Assembly (NCBI GenBank): GCA_018062085.1
Contig: JAGOSY010000006.1
Coordinates: 89,463-153,462, forward strand
From: a bacterium
GTDB taxonomy: Bacteria > Cyanobacteriota > Vampirovibrionia > Obscuribacterales > Obscuribacteraceae
Direction: 5' to 3'
Length of the DNA: 64,000 bases
Shown here: one piece after another, positions 9,338 through 17,762 of the stretch
How positions within the stretch are numbered: position 1 is the first letter of the stretch
Layout of the letters: each line of letters opens with the position of its first letter
Notes under the pieces: generated by a model
Databases searched by the model: none
Told to the model about the DNA's origin: nothing
The model's input: only the letters and a program-made list of their open reading frames with translations
Position numbers and translations under genes: made by a program

Positions 9338-9607
9338 TTGAGAGAAAAGTGGAACTATTCAATCCAAGGTGAGCCAGACCTTAACCCTGACACGCTAACT
9401 GCGAGAAGTCACGCTGAGTATGTAGTCGGCACCAATCTCAAAGACATGATCAGAGAAGATCTTGTGGCCGAAAGGAAAGCTATAGAGTCTTATCGTGGCA
9501 TGATTGAAGACATTGGCAATCGTGACTCAACCACAAGAAGATTACTTGAAGACATTCTTGCCGTTGAGGAAGAACATGCCGACGAACTTTCTTCTCTTTT
9601 GCAGTAG
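9338..9607 (+). CDS. Ferritin-like fragment (C-terminal two helices)
   Basis: 89 residues from a TTG with no clear ribosome binding site. The stretch MIREDLVAERKAIESYRG, followed by LEDILAVEEEHADELSSL, matches helices C and D of the bacterioferritin/ferritin-like four-helix bundle, including the E-x2-H metal-ligand pattern EEEHADEL. Helices A and B, about 70-80 residues, are missing. Upstream the frame closes at TAG (9320-9322), and the neighbouring sequence is an unrelated minus-strand gene. It is therefore probably a truncated remnant, or possibly a two-helix protein that dimerises. Confidence 0.5.
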   Translation: MREKWNYSIQGEPDLNPDTLTARSHAEYVVGTNLKDMIREDLVAERKAIESYRGMIEDIGNRDSTTRRLLEDILAVEEEHADELSSLLQ

Positions 9608-9639
9608 AAGCAATAGCGATTAGAGGTACTAATTGGTTG

Positions 9640-9691
9640 AGCCAGGGCCTGAACCCCGGTCAGGACTGGGGCTCAGGGCCTGGCTTTGTCT
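9640..9691. terminator. Bidirectional hairpin terminator
   Basis: Long imperfect inverted repeat: AGCCAGGGCCTGAACCCC pairs with GGGGCTCAGGGCCTGGCT, two mismatches in 18. TTTGTCTT follows on the plus side. It lies between the converging ferritin-like fragment and the minus-strand operon ending at 9691. Confidence 0.75.
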
Positions 9692-10272
9692 TAACCTTTG
9701 CTATCTTTCAAGAGAGTGTCGAACTGACCTAGCCAAGTTTCAACGTTCTCAAAATTCTTGCCATAGTCAAAGACAACGTTTTTAGACCGCGGTCGACTAA
9801 CAACCTTTACTTGCCATTGATTCTCGGCCTTACAATTGAGCTCAACTTCCATCTCTTCACCACCGGAGCGCCAACTAGGGCCACTGGCAGCACGAGTAAT
9901 CATATGCTCAACATCATCAGAAACTCGTGTAACATATGGCACTACCAATAGTGCTTGACGAGCAGCGTGCAAAACTTGCTTTCCCGTGCCAGTCACTTCA
10001 ATTTCTCTAGTTTGCTCAAGATCCCAAATTTGATGGTAACGACCCTTGCTAAGAAAAACGTGAGCACTTAGGTCAAGGGGCAAGAGCACAGCGATAGTAA
10101 AGAGCGCGAAAATACCGCCAATGGTAAGACCAGCCATGAGACCATAGTGAAAAGCATTTGGCTCATTCTTGTTGGTCAAGACAATAATCATAATTAAGAG
10201 GCCAATACCGCCGCCCAGGCCCAATGAGCTGACCAGTGCTGCACGAAATACTCTCAGTAAATAGCTCGCCAT
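9691..10272 (-). CDS. Two-helix membrane protein, unknown function
   Basis: 193 residues. Two transmembrane helices (about 12-32 and 43-66) are followed by a soluble domain of roughly 120 residues with a beta-rich pattern. No family recognised. It is the last gene of a minus-strand run (TPR protein 12666, zinc-site protein 11068, small protein 10482, this gene) with gaps of 29, -26 and 39 bases. The spacing suggests one operon, so a shared envelope role is plausible but unproven. Confidence 0.65.
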   Translation of the reverse strand: MASYLLRVFRAALVSSLGLGGGIGLLIMIIVLTNKNEPNAFHYGLMAGLTIGGIFALFTIAVLLPLDLSAHVFLSKGRYHQIWDLEQTREIEVTGTGKQVLHAARQALLVVPYVTRVSDDVEHMITRAASGPSWRSGGEEMEVELNCKAENQWQVKVVSRPRSKNVVFDYGKNFENVETWLGQFDTLLKDSKG

Positions 10273-10311
10273 TATCGCTCTTTTGCCAACGCTAGGGCCT
10301 TATTTAAAAGC

Positions 10312-10482
10312 TTAATCTGAAACTTCTTCAGGCTCGTCAGCTTTGCTCAAACCGTCTTCTTGCCTTACAAACCAGCGCACAAAGCGATAAATAATATAGC
10401 CAGGCGGCACCACTGCGCTAAAGAACATTATTCGGTCTAATAGATGCAACCAGCCTTTAGTTTTCTTCTTCCGACAACGCAC
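10312..10482 (-). CDS. Small membrane protein, unknown function
   Basis: 56 residues from a GTG at 10482 preceded by a perfect AGGAGG at a 6-base spacing. This is a better start than the ATG at 10497 or 10554. The first 26 bases overlap the 3' end of the upstream zinc-site gene, suggesting translational coupling. It has a basic N-terminus, one hydrophobic segment (FFSAVVPPGYIIYRFV) and an acidic tail. No family recognised. Confidence 0.55.
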   Translation of the reverse strand: MRCRKKKTKGWLHLLDRIMFFSAVVPPGYIIYRFVRWFVRQEDGLSKADEPEEVSD

Positions 10483-11068
10483 AGCTATCCTCCTCATCTG
10501 AGAATTTAACCCCTTCTGCCTCGATATCTTGAACGTCGACCATTTCAGGCTCAAGTTCTTCTACGTGTATATCAATACCAATATTGTCAGCAGACTGCTT
10601 TTCAGCAGAAAACTCATTCAAGACTTCCTGCATCAAATCAGAACCTACTTCATCGAGCAAATCTTGATCAGCAAGGGCCGCTTGTTCAGCGCTAAGCTTT
10701 CCGGCAGCGGCTGCTAAACGTGCCTGTAATTTGTCGGCTTGGGTGCGCTTCGGGTAAAGACGTGCCCTACATTTGGTGCAAAAGCAATAACTGTTTTCAC
10801 CGAGATGACCAAAATCACCAATTTTAAAACCAATTGGCAAATATGCTTTCGTCGATACCAAACGACGGTCAAGCCCTTTGAGACGTCTTTGAAAGATACG
10901 CACATACTCGTGACGACAACTGGGCACGACTGGAGGTGCTGGTACTGGCGCCAAAGACTGCTCTAAAACCGGCTCAATCGATTGCTCTGGCTGTGCGGCC
11001 ACAGTTAGGTCGCGTTTCTGCTCGTCGACTTCAGAGTTTGTTGCTTCAGGATTGAAATTTTCTTGCAT
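10457..11068 (-). CDS. Protein with a Cys/His zinc-like site, unknown function
   Basis: 203 residues starting at the ATG at 11068, which lies just after the stop of the upstream TPR gene; a longer open frame to 11146 would overlap that gene. The N-terminal 55 residues are acidic and Pro-rich. A central domain of about 60 residues holds Cys-x-His (PSCRHEY) and Cys-x-Cys-x2-Cys (CFCTKC), a possible zinc-binding fold. The C-terminal half is acidic and helical. No named family. It sits second in the four-gene minus-strand operon. Confidence 0.6.
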   Translation of the reverse strand: MQENFNPEATNSEVDEQKRDLTVAAQPEQSIEPVLEQSLAPVPAPPVVPSCRHEYVRIFQRRLKGLDRRLVSTKAYLPIGFKIGDFGHLGENSYCFCTKCRARLYPKRTQADKLQARLAAAAGKLSAEQAALADQDLLDEVGSDLMQEVLNEFSAEKQSADNIGIDIHVEELEPEMVDVQDIEAEGVKFSDEEDSCALSEEEN

Positions 11069-11097
11069 TACATCAGTTATACGATTTTCTACAACTC

Positions 11098-12666
11098 TTA
11101 GTGCTGCTTCACAACCGGAAATTCTTGCAGCAGTTTCCCCTTCCAATAGATGATAACGGCAAGTTGATGATCATCCTTAACAATATTCGGACAAGAAAAA
11201 TAAAGGGTGCGCTCGGCCCCTGGCGCAAAGGCGATAGACGAAGGATTTGCAACAGGCAAACCAACTGAGCCATTAGTGCGCCTCTTTGTATTATCGTAGA
11301 AAACTGCTGTCAATGTAAGGTCACTTACGGCTTCCCCCGAAATGTTTTTGATCTTAATTTCGCCTTCTGGGGTCAAGCTTCCTTTGACTAACCAGTTTCT
11401 CGAAGAAATAACCGAAATTGGCGGAGTGCCAGGATTCCACTTATCGGTCTTGGCGGCCTCCGGTTTTACCTCATCTTTTTTCTGTTCTTTAATTAGCATG
11501 GCCAGTTGCTCAGCAACTCGCTCAGCATGGCCTTTTACAGACAAGGCTTCTTGAGCTTTATTCTCTTTGACTAGGATGGCCCCCCAAGTATTAAGCGTGC
11601 TCAAAAGCTGCTTCAATAATGAAATCGAAGCCTCCGGCTTTAGCGAAACAGCCTCTTCTAGAGAGCGCACAGCCCCAGGATAGTTCTGCAACTTCAAATT
11701 AAGACTGGCAAGCAGCTCATAATTGCCGAAACTCTTTTCTTTGTCGACTAGCTCCGTTAAGGCCTCCTGGGCACGCTCGAGATCCTTTTTCGCCAGCAGA
11801 AGATCAATCAAGCGGTGGCGCACCTCTAGATTGTTAGCATCTTGCTTACAGACAATTTCATAGTTTTCAATCGCTTTACTAGTGTCTCTGCGCTTGCTGT
11901 AAAGAGCAGCAAGCGCTATCCGCGTACCCGGTTCGTCACTCACAGTTAAGCTCTTCTCAAGCATAGCAACGGCCTGCTCTTCATCTTTATCGCGAGTTTC
12001 AGCCAAAGCAGCCAATTGGCGATAGCACTCAGCTAGGCGATGAGGAACTTGTGACTTTAATGGTTCATCTAAACTATCGGCGTACTGCCATGCTTTGCTC
12101 AAATGAGTAACAGCACTGTCAATAGCTCCATTAGCAAGATTGGCCTCAGACCAGCGCAAGTACATGCGCGCCCGACTGTTAGCTAACTCTGCTGGCTTGA
12201 CTACCTGCAGTGCCGAATTGTAGAGACGCTCGGCCTCTTCATAGTGATTATGATTTTGGTAGAAAGTAGAGTAGCTGTCGACAACCGGCGCCAAATTGAC
12301 ATCTTGGCAGCGCACTCTGAAGGCAGTGTCTAAAGCAGTACGTCCTTCAGCAAATCTATCGGTGGCTAAATAAGCCTGCGCCAACCAGGGGTAGACACTG
12401 ACATCGGCCGGGTTTTGATGAACTAACTCTTCCAACAACGGTACAGCAGAAGCAGCTTTGTTGGAGCGCACCATGCTAGCCGCTTTTCCAAGTGGTGTTT
12501 CTTTCGGCGTAAAGACAATGTAACCAATCGCAAGAAGTGTGCAAACTATCAATCCAATCACAACAAAGGGAACACCCTTGCCCTCTTTAGGAGCACGAGC
12601 AGGATCTAGTTCTCCTTCGGGGGGAGAAGAAGAAGAATCGCTTCTAGAGCCGTCCTTACCGATCAT
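11098..12666 (-). CDS. Membrane-anchored TPR protein
   Basis: 522 residues. A short polar N-terminus is followed by one transmembrane helix (about 31-52). A TPR array of roughly nine units covers about 60-370. The last 110 residues form a beta-rich domain (from about 405) containing SSRNWLVKGSLTPEGEIKIKN, which resembles a FxLYD/DUF3426-like beta-sandwich. The helix orientation implies the TPRs are exposed on the outer face of the inner membrane. First gene of the operon that runs down to 9691. It probably scaffolds protein complexes; partners unknown. Confidence 0.75.
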   Translation of the reverse strand: MIGKDGSRSDSSSSPPEGELDPARAPKEGKGVPFVVIGLIVCTLLAIGYIVFTPKETPLGKAASMVRSNKAASAVPLLEELVHQNPADVSVYPWLAQAYLATDRFAEGRTALDTAFRVRCQDVNLAPVVDSYSTFYQNHNHYEEAERLYNSALQVVKPAELANSRARMYLRWSEANLANGAIDSAVTHLSKAWQYADSLDEPLKSQVPHRLAECYRQLAALAETRDKDEEQAVAMLEKSLTVSDEPGTRIALAALYSKRRDTSKAIENYEIVCKQDANNLEVRHRLIDLLLAKKDLERAQEALTELVDKEKSFGNYELLASLNLKLQNYPGAVRSLEEAVSLKPEASISLLKQLLSTLNTWGAILVKENKAQEALSVKGHAERVAEQLAMLIKEQKKDEVKPEAAKTDKWNPGTPPISVISSRNWLVKGSLTPEGEIKIKNISGEAVSDLTLTAVFYDNTKRRTNGSVGLPVANPSSIAFAPGAERTLYFSCPNIVKDDHQLAVIIYWKGKLLQEFPVVKQH

Positions 12667-12729
12667 TGATTTTCCGCTGACAAAAAAGGGAATAGCGAGA
12701 GACTAGACATCTTAAGTGGTATCAGAAGC

Positions 12730-12735
12730 TATAAT
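12730..12735 (+). promoter_or_regulatory. Candidate -10 box (TATAAT) for the alpha/beta hydrolase
   Basis: A perfect TATAAT ends 11 bases before the ATG at 12747. Transcription would begin about 4-5 bases before the start codon, which fits the absence of a ribosome binding site. No good -35 is visible. Confidence 0.45.
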
Positions 12736-12746
12736 ATCGCTTAGCT

Positions 12747-13637
12747 ATGACACAGGATATTAAGCTCACTCCGACTTGTTCGTTCGTTGACATCGTCCCA
12801 CGATCTCAGCCTCTGACTCAAGGCGAAAATCATTTGATTAAGGCGCGCACATGGGGTTCGTCGTCAGATTGCCGCGCCGCTGTCTTGCTTGTACACGGGC
12901 TAGGTGCCCATAGCGGTTGGTTTGAAGCTCTTGCAAGGCGTTTAAAGGTGAAGAGAATTTTCGCTCTTGCCTACGACCAAGTTGGTTTTGGCAAGCGCTC
13001 AGACCAAATATTGATGATGAAACAGCAGTGGCTGAACGACCTCAAAGATGCCTATGAGCACTTACGCGACACTGTTGGCGACCGGCCAATTTTTGTCATG
13101 GGAAACAGCATGGGCGCAGTTGTTGCCCTCAAGGCGCTAAGTCAAATTAGCCCCTCCGGACTTGTCATGTTTTCACCGGGATTCGACGGTCATCCTGACA
13201 TGTTCAAGCTCACCTACCGGGTCAAATCTATGGCCACGGCACTTCTGCAGCCTGATACCGAAATTGCTTTGCCTTACACCACCGACCAGATTACTCGCGA
13301 GCCCCAGGTACGAAACTGGCTGGCCAATGATCCCGATCGCAAGTTTGTACTAACTGCCCGTACTTTGCTGGAGTTGCTCAAACTCACCCAAGAAACAAAA
13401 TCTTCACCACGCAAAATTCCGTGTCCTCTCTATATGTTTACCTCGGGCCAAGAAACCATAGTAAACAACGTTGTCAGCCAAGCAATTTTTGATCGCCTCA
13501 ATGCCCCAAGCAAACGGCAGCACTCATTCCCAGACGCCTGGCACGATCTCATGTTCGATCCAGTTCTCGACGAACTTGTTGACCTTTTGAGCACATGGAT
13601 GGACGAAGTCTCGAAAGAAAGATTGTCAGTCTCTTAA
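12747..13637 (+). CDS. Alpha/beta hydrolase (monoacylglycerol lipase-like)
   Basis: 296 residues, one domain of the Hydrolase_4 (serine aminopeptidase S33 / monoglyceride lipase) type. The oxyanion segment is LLVHGLGAHSGWF, the nucleophile elbow GNSMGA carries Ser121, and the catalytic His is near 266 (DAWHDL). The usual acid residue after the sixth strand is replaced by SGQET, so Glu may serve. It is cytoplasmic, without a signal peptide. It lies just before an acyl-CoA synthetase, consistent with release and then activation of fatty acids, though the two may be separate transcripts. Confidence 0.8.
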   Translation: MTQDIKLTPTCSFVDIVPRSQPLTQGENHLIKARTWGSSSDCRAAVLLVHGLGAHSGWFEALARRLKVKRIFALAYDQVGFGKRSDQILMMKQQWLNDLKDAYEHLRDTVGDRPIFVMGNSMGAVVALKALSQISPSGLVMFSPGFDGHPDMFKLTYRVKSMATALLQPDTEIALPYTTDQITREPQVRNWLANDPDRKFVLTARTLLELLKLTQETKSSPRKIPCPLYMFTSGQETIVNNVVSQAIFDRLNAPSKRQHSFPDAWHDLMFDPVLDELVDLLSTWMDEVSKERLSVS

Positions 13638-13754
13638 CAAAATTAGCAGCTTATAATCCGCAGGGACGCTGAAGAGAATGCCCAGTTAAGGCCTAGAAAC
13701 AGGCTTTGGCAGGCGCAGATAATTTAGGATTCATTTGGCATACTGAAAACCTAC

Positions 13755-13760
13755 TATAAT
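13755..13760 (+). promoter_or_regulatory. Candidate -10 box for the acyl-CoA synthetase
   Basis: TATAAT 30 bases before the ATG at 13791. TTGGCA occurs 14 bases upstream of it, a short spacing for a sigma-70 type promoter, so only the -10 is proposed. Confidence 0.4.
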
Positions 13761-13790
13761 AACGCCTGGTGGGAACCTGAGGTGCTTTAC

Positions 13791-15707
13791 ATGCTCGTAG
13801 ATCGGAAGATATCCGATAGTATTACTGATCGCAATATAGCGGCAGTCTTCTTTGCTCGCGCCAAACAGCTCGACCATCTCAACTGTGTTGAGTACAAAGA
13901 AAAGAAAGAGCCTTACCGCAGCATGAACTGGCGTGAGTTCAGCAAACTAGTGCAGCAAATAGCACTTGGCTTGATGACTCTAGGCCTAAAAGCTGGCGAG
14001 AAAGCAGCTATTTTCTCCTCGACAACTCACTATTGGGTTGCAGCCGATATTGCCACCATATCTAATGGCGCTATCTCGGTACCGGTCTATCCGACTTCTT
14101 CGGCTAACGATATTGATTTCATTATCAATAATTCTCAAGCTAAAGTTCTCTTTGTCCAAAACGAAAGTCTTCTCAAACGGGCTCTAGCAGTAAGGGATTC
14201 AATTCCAACTGTACAGAAAATTGTGCTCTTCTTCTTACCGGCTGATGTCAAATCAGTGGATGAACTAGCAGTTAAGTACAATTTGCCCAATGGCCTTCTA
14301 GCTGATATTGAATCGGTACGCAAACTTGGTGCCAGCCTTGATACCGCTCACTTAAAAATTCTGGAAGACAGAATGAAGAGCACGCCGAAAGACGGCATTG
14401 CCACTATCATTTACACTTCTGGCACCACTGGAGTACCCAAAGGTGTGCCTTTGACCCATGGCAACATCATGGCCGTGATCGAAGATATGAAGCCAATACT
14501 CTCGGAAGATGAGCGCGCTGTCTATCTCTCCTATTTGCCTCTTTCTCATATTTTCGAACGCATCTGTGGTGAATTCTACTGGTTGACCCATGGCGGAGTT
14601 TGCGCCTTTGCCGAGAGCATTGAAATGATGGGCCGCAATATGATCGAAGTAGAACCAACCACAATCTTGGTGGTCCCCCGAGTGCTCGATCGCATTTATG
14701 CAAAAGTCAAAAGTGGCATAGACGGTGCAACCGGACGCAAGCGCAAACTTATTGACTGGGGCCTCGACGTCGGCGCAGAAATAGTCGAATGTCATGGTGA
14801 AGGCAAGAAAATAGGACCTTTGCTCTGGGTCAAACACCAAATTGCCAACAAACTAGTCTTAGAAAAATTGCGCCAGCGCATCGGACCAAATCTAAGAATC
14901 ATTGTCAGTGGTGGCGCACCGGCCACTAAAGAAGTACTGACATTCTTCAATGCTGTTGGCATCAATACCCTTGAAGGCTACGGACTAACGGAGACATCGG
15001 CACCGACCAATGTCAACCGCATCGGTCAAGTCAAAATCGGCACAGTGGGCCCCGCCGTAGACTCAGTGCATCAGAGGCTGGCCGACGATGGTGAGATTCT
15101 GGTTAAGGGTCCAACCATTTTTAAGGGCTACTACAACAACCCAGAGGCCACGGCTGAAGCTTTCGAGGGTGAATGGTTCAAAACTGGTGATATCGGCACT
15201 ATCGATGCTGATGGCTACCTAAAAATAACTGACAGAAAGAAAGATCTGATTATCAACTCGGCGGGCAAAAACATTGCACCGCAAAGGGTAGAAGCGGTAT
15301 TGAAGACGGTACCATTCGTCACTCAAGCAGTGGTATTTGGCGATAAGCAAAAGCATTTGGTCGCTCTAATTACTCTTGATGAACAAGCAGCCTGTGACTT
15401 TGCCCGCGAGAGAAACTGGGAATTCGATTCTTACTTTGATCTAAGTCGCTCCACAGCCTTGCTCGGCTTCCTCAAAAAAGAATTGCAAGCCCGCTCTAGA
15501 GACTTGGCGGACTACGAACAAGTAAAGCGCTTCGCCATTCTTGCTAACGAGTTATCAGTAGAAGCTGGTGAACTGACAGCTACACTGAAAATCAAGCGGA
15601 ATGTTGTTGGGCGCAACTACAAGTCGCTTATAGATCAAATGTACAGCAGCCACGATCCAGTAGCCGTCGAACATGAAAGTCGCGAATTAGCAGCTCTCGC
15701 GAAGTAA
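13791..15707 (+). CDS. Long-chain acyl-CoA synthetase (AMP-forming)
   Basis: 638 residues from an ATG with GAGG 8 bases upstream; a GTG nine bases earlier is less well placed. It belongs to the ANL adenylating superfamily. The P-loop IIYTSGTTGVPKG is at about 190-202, the A5 motif reads EGYGLTETSAP, the A7 motif is KTGDIG, and DRKKDLIINSAGKNI is the A8 hinge typical of long-chain acyl-CoA synthetases. It converts fatty acid, ATP and CoA to acyl-CoA at the membrane. The ETF/ETF-QO genes in this window would take electrons from its beta-oxidation products. The stop is embedded in a run of AAGT repeats. Confidence 0.92.
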   Translation: MLVDRKISDSITDRNIAAVFFARAKQLDHLNCVEYKEKKEPYRSMNWREFSKLVQQIALGLMTLGLKAGEKAAIFSSTTHYWVAADIATISNGAISVPVYPTSSANDIDFIINNSQAKVLFVQNESLLKRALAVRDSIPTVQKIVLFFLPADVKSVDELAVKYNLPNGLLADIESVRKLGASLDTAHLKILEDRMKSTPKDGIATIIYTSGTTGVPKGVPLTHGNIMAVIEDMKPILSEDERAVYLSYLPLSHIFERICGEFYWLTHGGVCAFAESIEMMGRNMIEVEPTTILVVPRVLDRIYAKVKSGIDGATGRKRKLIDWGLDVGAEIVECHGEGKKIGPLLWVKHQIANKLVLEKLRQRIGPNLRIIVSGGAPATKEVLTFFNAVGINTLEGYGLTETSAPTNVNRIGQVKIGTVGPAVDSVHQRLADDGEILVKGPTIFKGYYNNPEATAEAFEGEWFKTGDIGTIDADGYLKITDRKKDLIINSAGKNIAPQRVEAVLKTVPFVTQAVVFGDKQKHLVALITLDEQAACDFARERNWEFDSYFDLSRSTALLGFLKKELQARSRDLADYEQVKRFAILANELSVEAGELTATLKIKRNVVGRNYKSLIDQMYSSHDPVAVEHESRELAALAK

Positions 15708-15725
15708 GTAAGTAAGTAAGTAAGT
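15702..15725. repeat. AAGT tetranucleotide repeat at the stop codon
   Basis: Five consecutive AAGT units begin at the last codon of the acyl-CoA synthetase. The period of four puts TAA in all three frames within 12 bases. Confidence 0.9.
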
Positions 15726-15774
15726 TCAAGTAATAAATAGACCATAACCTAGGCTAGACCAAAATCGTAAATAC

Positions 15775-15814
15775 AAAACAGTCAGATTTTTTACAAAAAA
15801 TCTGACTGTTTTTA
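15775..15814. terminator. Bidirectional Rho-independent terminator
   Basis: Near-perfect inverted repeat of AAAACAGTCAGATTTTTT with AAAAAATCTGACTGTTTT around a tiny loop. It has T-runs on both strands and lies between two converging genes. Confidence 0.9.
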
Positions 15815-15844
15815 TTAGTGCAAAATGACAGGCTGTGAACTGTT

Positions 15845-16993
15845 CTAAGAAAGAGCTTTAGCCGATTCACTGCGTTCAGTTTTGTCGAGAGCGGCTACTT
15901 TAAGAACCCTAGAGCGGCCAGCTTCGAGAACGAAGAGAGCGCCATCATGCCCGAAAGCCACACCAGTCGGATTAACTAAGCCAGTAAGGAAGGTCTCGGC
16001 CCGTCCTTCGCGGTTGACACGAATAACGGTGCCAGCCCGTCCTGCTGTGATGTAAAGCCGATCAAGGCTATCCATCGCTAAATTACCGTCATAGCCATCA
16101 GCGAAATTGAAGCTCTCGGACTCGGCCACTTGAATGCGTGCTACCTCACGCCCATCTAGTGAGCGCTTGACCACACAGCCTGAGGCGTGTTCTAGACACC
16201 AGAGGAAACCATCACGCTCAAGAAGAAGGCCTTGAGTACCGTGACCGGGACCACCAAGCAAGACTTCATATTCACCAGTTTTGTCTATCTTGAAAACGCC
16301 ACCAGTGTTTGAAGGGAAATTTGAAACATAGACTTCTTCTCTGGCACCGATGGCGATGTCAGACAAGAAAGTGCCGCCGCCAGTAAGGTTGCCGTCAAGT
16401 TGGGCGAGAATGCGTCCAGATTTGTTGGGGTCAATCTTGTAGACAGTGCCTTGAATGGTAGCAACGTAAAGAACGCCTTTGCGGTCAAAACGCAATCCTG
16501 AAATCGTACTGTTGCCACGAATGCGAGCGTATTCGCTCAATTGGCCATTGCCATCGATAAACCAAACAGAACCGTCACATGAGAAATAGATTCCGCCAGG
16601 ACCAGCGGTCATACGGGAGAAGCGATTGGAGTATTGCGAGTTAAGCTGAGAAAGAATCCGTACAGCGTATCCACGGGGAGCATCGGGCAAGTCAATAACG
16701 GAAACTGACGAACCGCTCCCCTTAGACTCCTTTTCGGTTACTAGCGCTCCTTCATCATCTTCACTGACCTCAGCAGAGGTTATGTCAATGTGCAAAATTA
16801 AGTGCAAAGGAACGAGTATGCGGCGAATATGAATTTGACCGTCGCTCTCATGAGAATACGACTCGACGTCAATGTGGTCATGGTCAACAGAAAGCACTCT
16901 TCCGGTGACGGTGTTATGGCAGCCCATACCGTACCAGATTTGAATTTTCTGCCGGCTATCGACGAACCCCTGTAGCCTGGTCCTAAAGCTCAT
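15845..16993 (-). CDS. Beta-propeller (NHL/SMP-30-like) protein with a small N-terminal beta domain
   Basis: 382 residues, no signal peptide. Residues about 15-75 form a compact beta segment (TGRVLSVDHDHIDVE, then RRILVPLHLILHIDI) resembling an Sm-like or PRC-like barrel. Residues about 115-370 carry repeated blades of the NHL/gluconolactonase type, such as GLRFDRKGVLYVATIQGTV and GVAFGHDGALFVLEAG. These propellers bind proteins, RNA or small lactones; the substrate is not predictable here. GAGGG precedes the ATG at a normal spacing. It lies 57 bases downstream of rsfS on the same strand and may be co-transcribed. Confidence 0.7.
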   Translation of the reverse strand: MSFRTRLQGFVDSRQKIQIWYGMGCHNTVTGRVLSVDHDHIDVESYSHESDGQIHIRRILVPLHLILHIDITSAEVSEDDEGALVTEKESKGSGSSVSVIDLPDAPRGYAVRILSQLNSQYSNRFSRMTAGPGGIYFSCDGSVWFIDGNGQLSEYARIRGNSTISGLRFDRKGVLYVATIQGTVYKIDPNKSGRILAQLDGNLTGGGTFLSDIAIGAREEVYVSNFPSNTGGVFKIDKTGEYEVLLGGPGHGTQGLLLERDGFLWCLEHASGCVVKRSLDGREVARIQVAESESFNFADGYDGNLAMDSLDRLYITAGRAGTVIRVNREGRAETFLTGLVNPTGVAFGHDGALFVLEAGRSRVLKVAALDKTERSESAKALS

Positions 16994-17050
16994 AGCAAAT
17001 GTCCCTCAAAAACGCCTCGATAACATATCAGAGCAAAAATTACCCTACGC

Positions 17051-17464
17051 TTATTCTTCTACCCATTCTTGGCGATCAACAATCAATGCATGGTTCCAGA
17101 ACTGCTCGATTTTATAAAAGCTTCTCTCTTTTTCTTGCAGAACGTGAACAATCACCGAACCGTAATCTAGTAAGACCCAACGGGCTTCACTCATGCCTTC
17201 AATCGACTTGCGCTTGAAATCATGGGCTCCAAGAGCCTGGTCTACGGCATTTGCAATAGCTTTAACTTGAGCCGCCGACTCACCACCGGCAAAAACAAAA
17301 TATTCAGCTAAAACAGTTACCGAAGCCACATCAAGAACCACCGTAGATTGAGCTAATTTGCTCTCACAGGCATTGGCGGCAATAAATGCTGCCGTCCTAG
17401 CGTCTATTGTCTTACCGTCGACGCTACTTGGTCCCAAAGGAGCCCCACTCAATGGATTTGACAC
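17051..17464 (-). CDS. rsfS: Ribosomal silencing factor RsfS
   Basis: 137 residues with a GTG start; GAGGG lies 10 bases upstream. The core is the RsfS/YbeB/Iojap family: VVLDVASVTVLAEYFVFAGG, then GMSEARWVLLDYGSVIVHVL and FYKIEQFW. RsfS binds ribosomal protein L14 and blocks subunit joining when nutrients are short. The extra 25 residues at the N-terminus are low-complexity and not part of the family core. It is usually found beside nadD, which is absent here. The propeller gene follows on the same strand. Confidence 0.93.
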   Translation of the reverse strand: MSNPLSGAPLGPSSVDGKTIDARTAAFIAANACESKLAQSTVVLDVASVTVLAEYFVFAGGESAAQVKAIANAVDQALGAHDFKRKSIEGMSEARWVLLDYGSVIVHVLQEKERSFYKIEQFWNHALIVDRQEWVEE

Positions 17465-17762
17465 TATCTTTGTTCCCTCAATGACTTCTCTTTACGCACT
17501 AGACCCACTGTTAAATTCACATTTTCTCCCTTATTCTGAGCCTTAATGACATCTTTCTAAAAACCGCCTGGCAAGCGGCCTCTATACAAGTATGACGGCA
17601 ATTATGACGGCAATTGCTTATCAAGAGCGACAATTTATGCCAAGTCTCTTGTGTCAGCCTTACAGGTGCTGTATCTTTGTCCCTCACGTGGTTATTAGAC
17701 CGCCCAGAATACACTTTATGTTGTACTTTTGAATTTAGGACCGGATACTAGGAGGAATCTCT
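17465..17762. other. Divergent control region between rsfS and the HU gene
   Basis: 298 bases without a believable gene. It holds a perfect 12-bp tandem duplication, TATGACGGCAAT twice (17591-17614), and must contain promoters for both rsfS and HU. AGGAGG before the HU GTG is an excellent ribosome binding site. Confidence 0.6.

Noticed and set aside
14352..14840. 162-codon antisense frame inside the acyl-CoA synthetase
   Set aside because: Shadow of a strongly conserved gene on the opposite strand.
17517..17714. 65-codon minus-strand frame upstream of rsfS
   Set aside because: No ribosome binding site or family resemblance; lies in the divergent promoter region.
17721..17749. TTGTAC and GATACT with 17-base spacing before the HU gene
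   Set aside because: The resulting start site would fall at or after the AGGAGG ribosome binding site, removing it from the mRNA.
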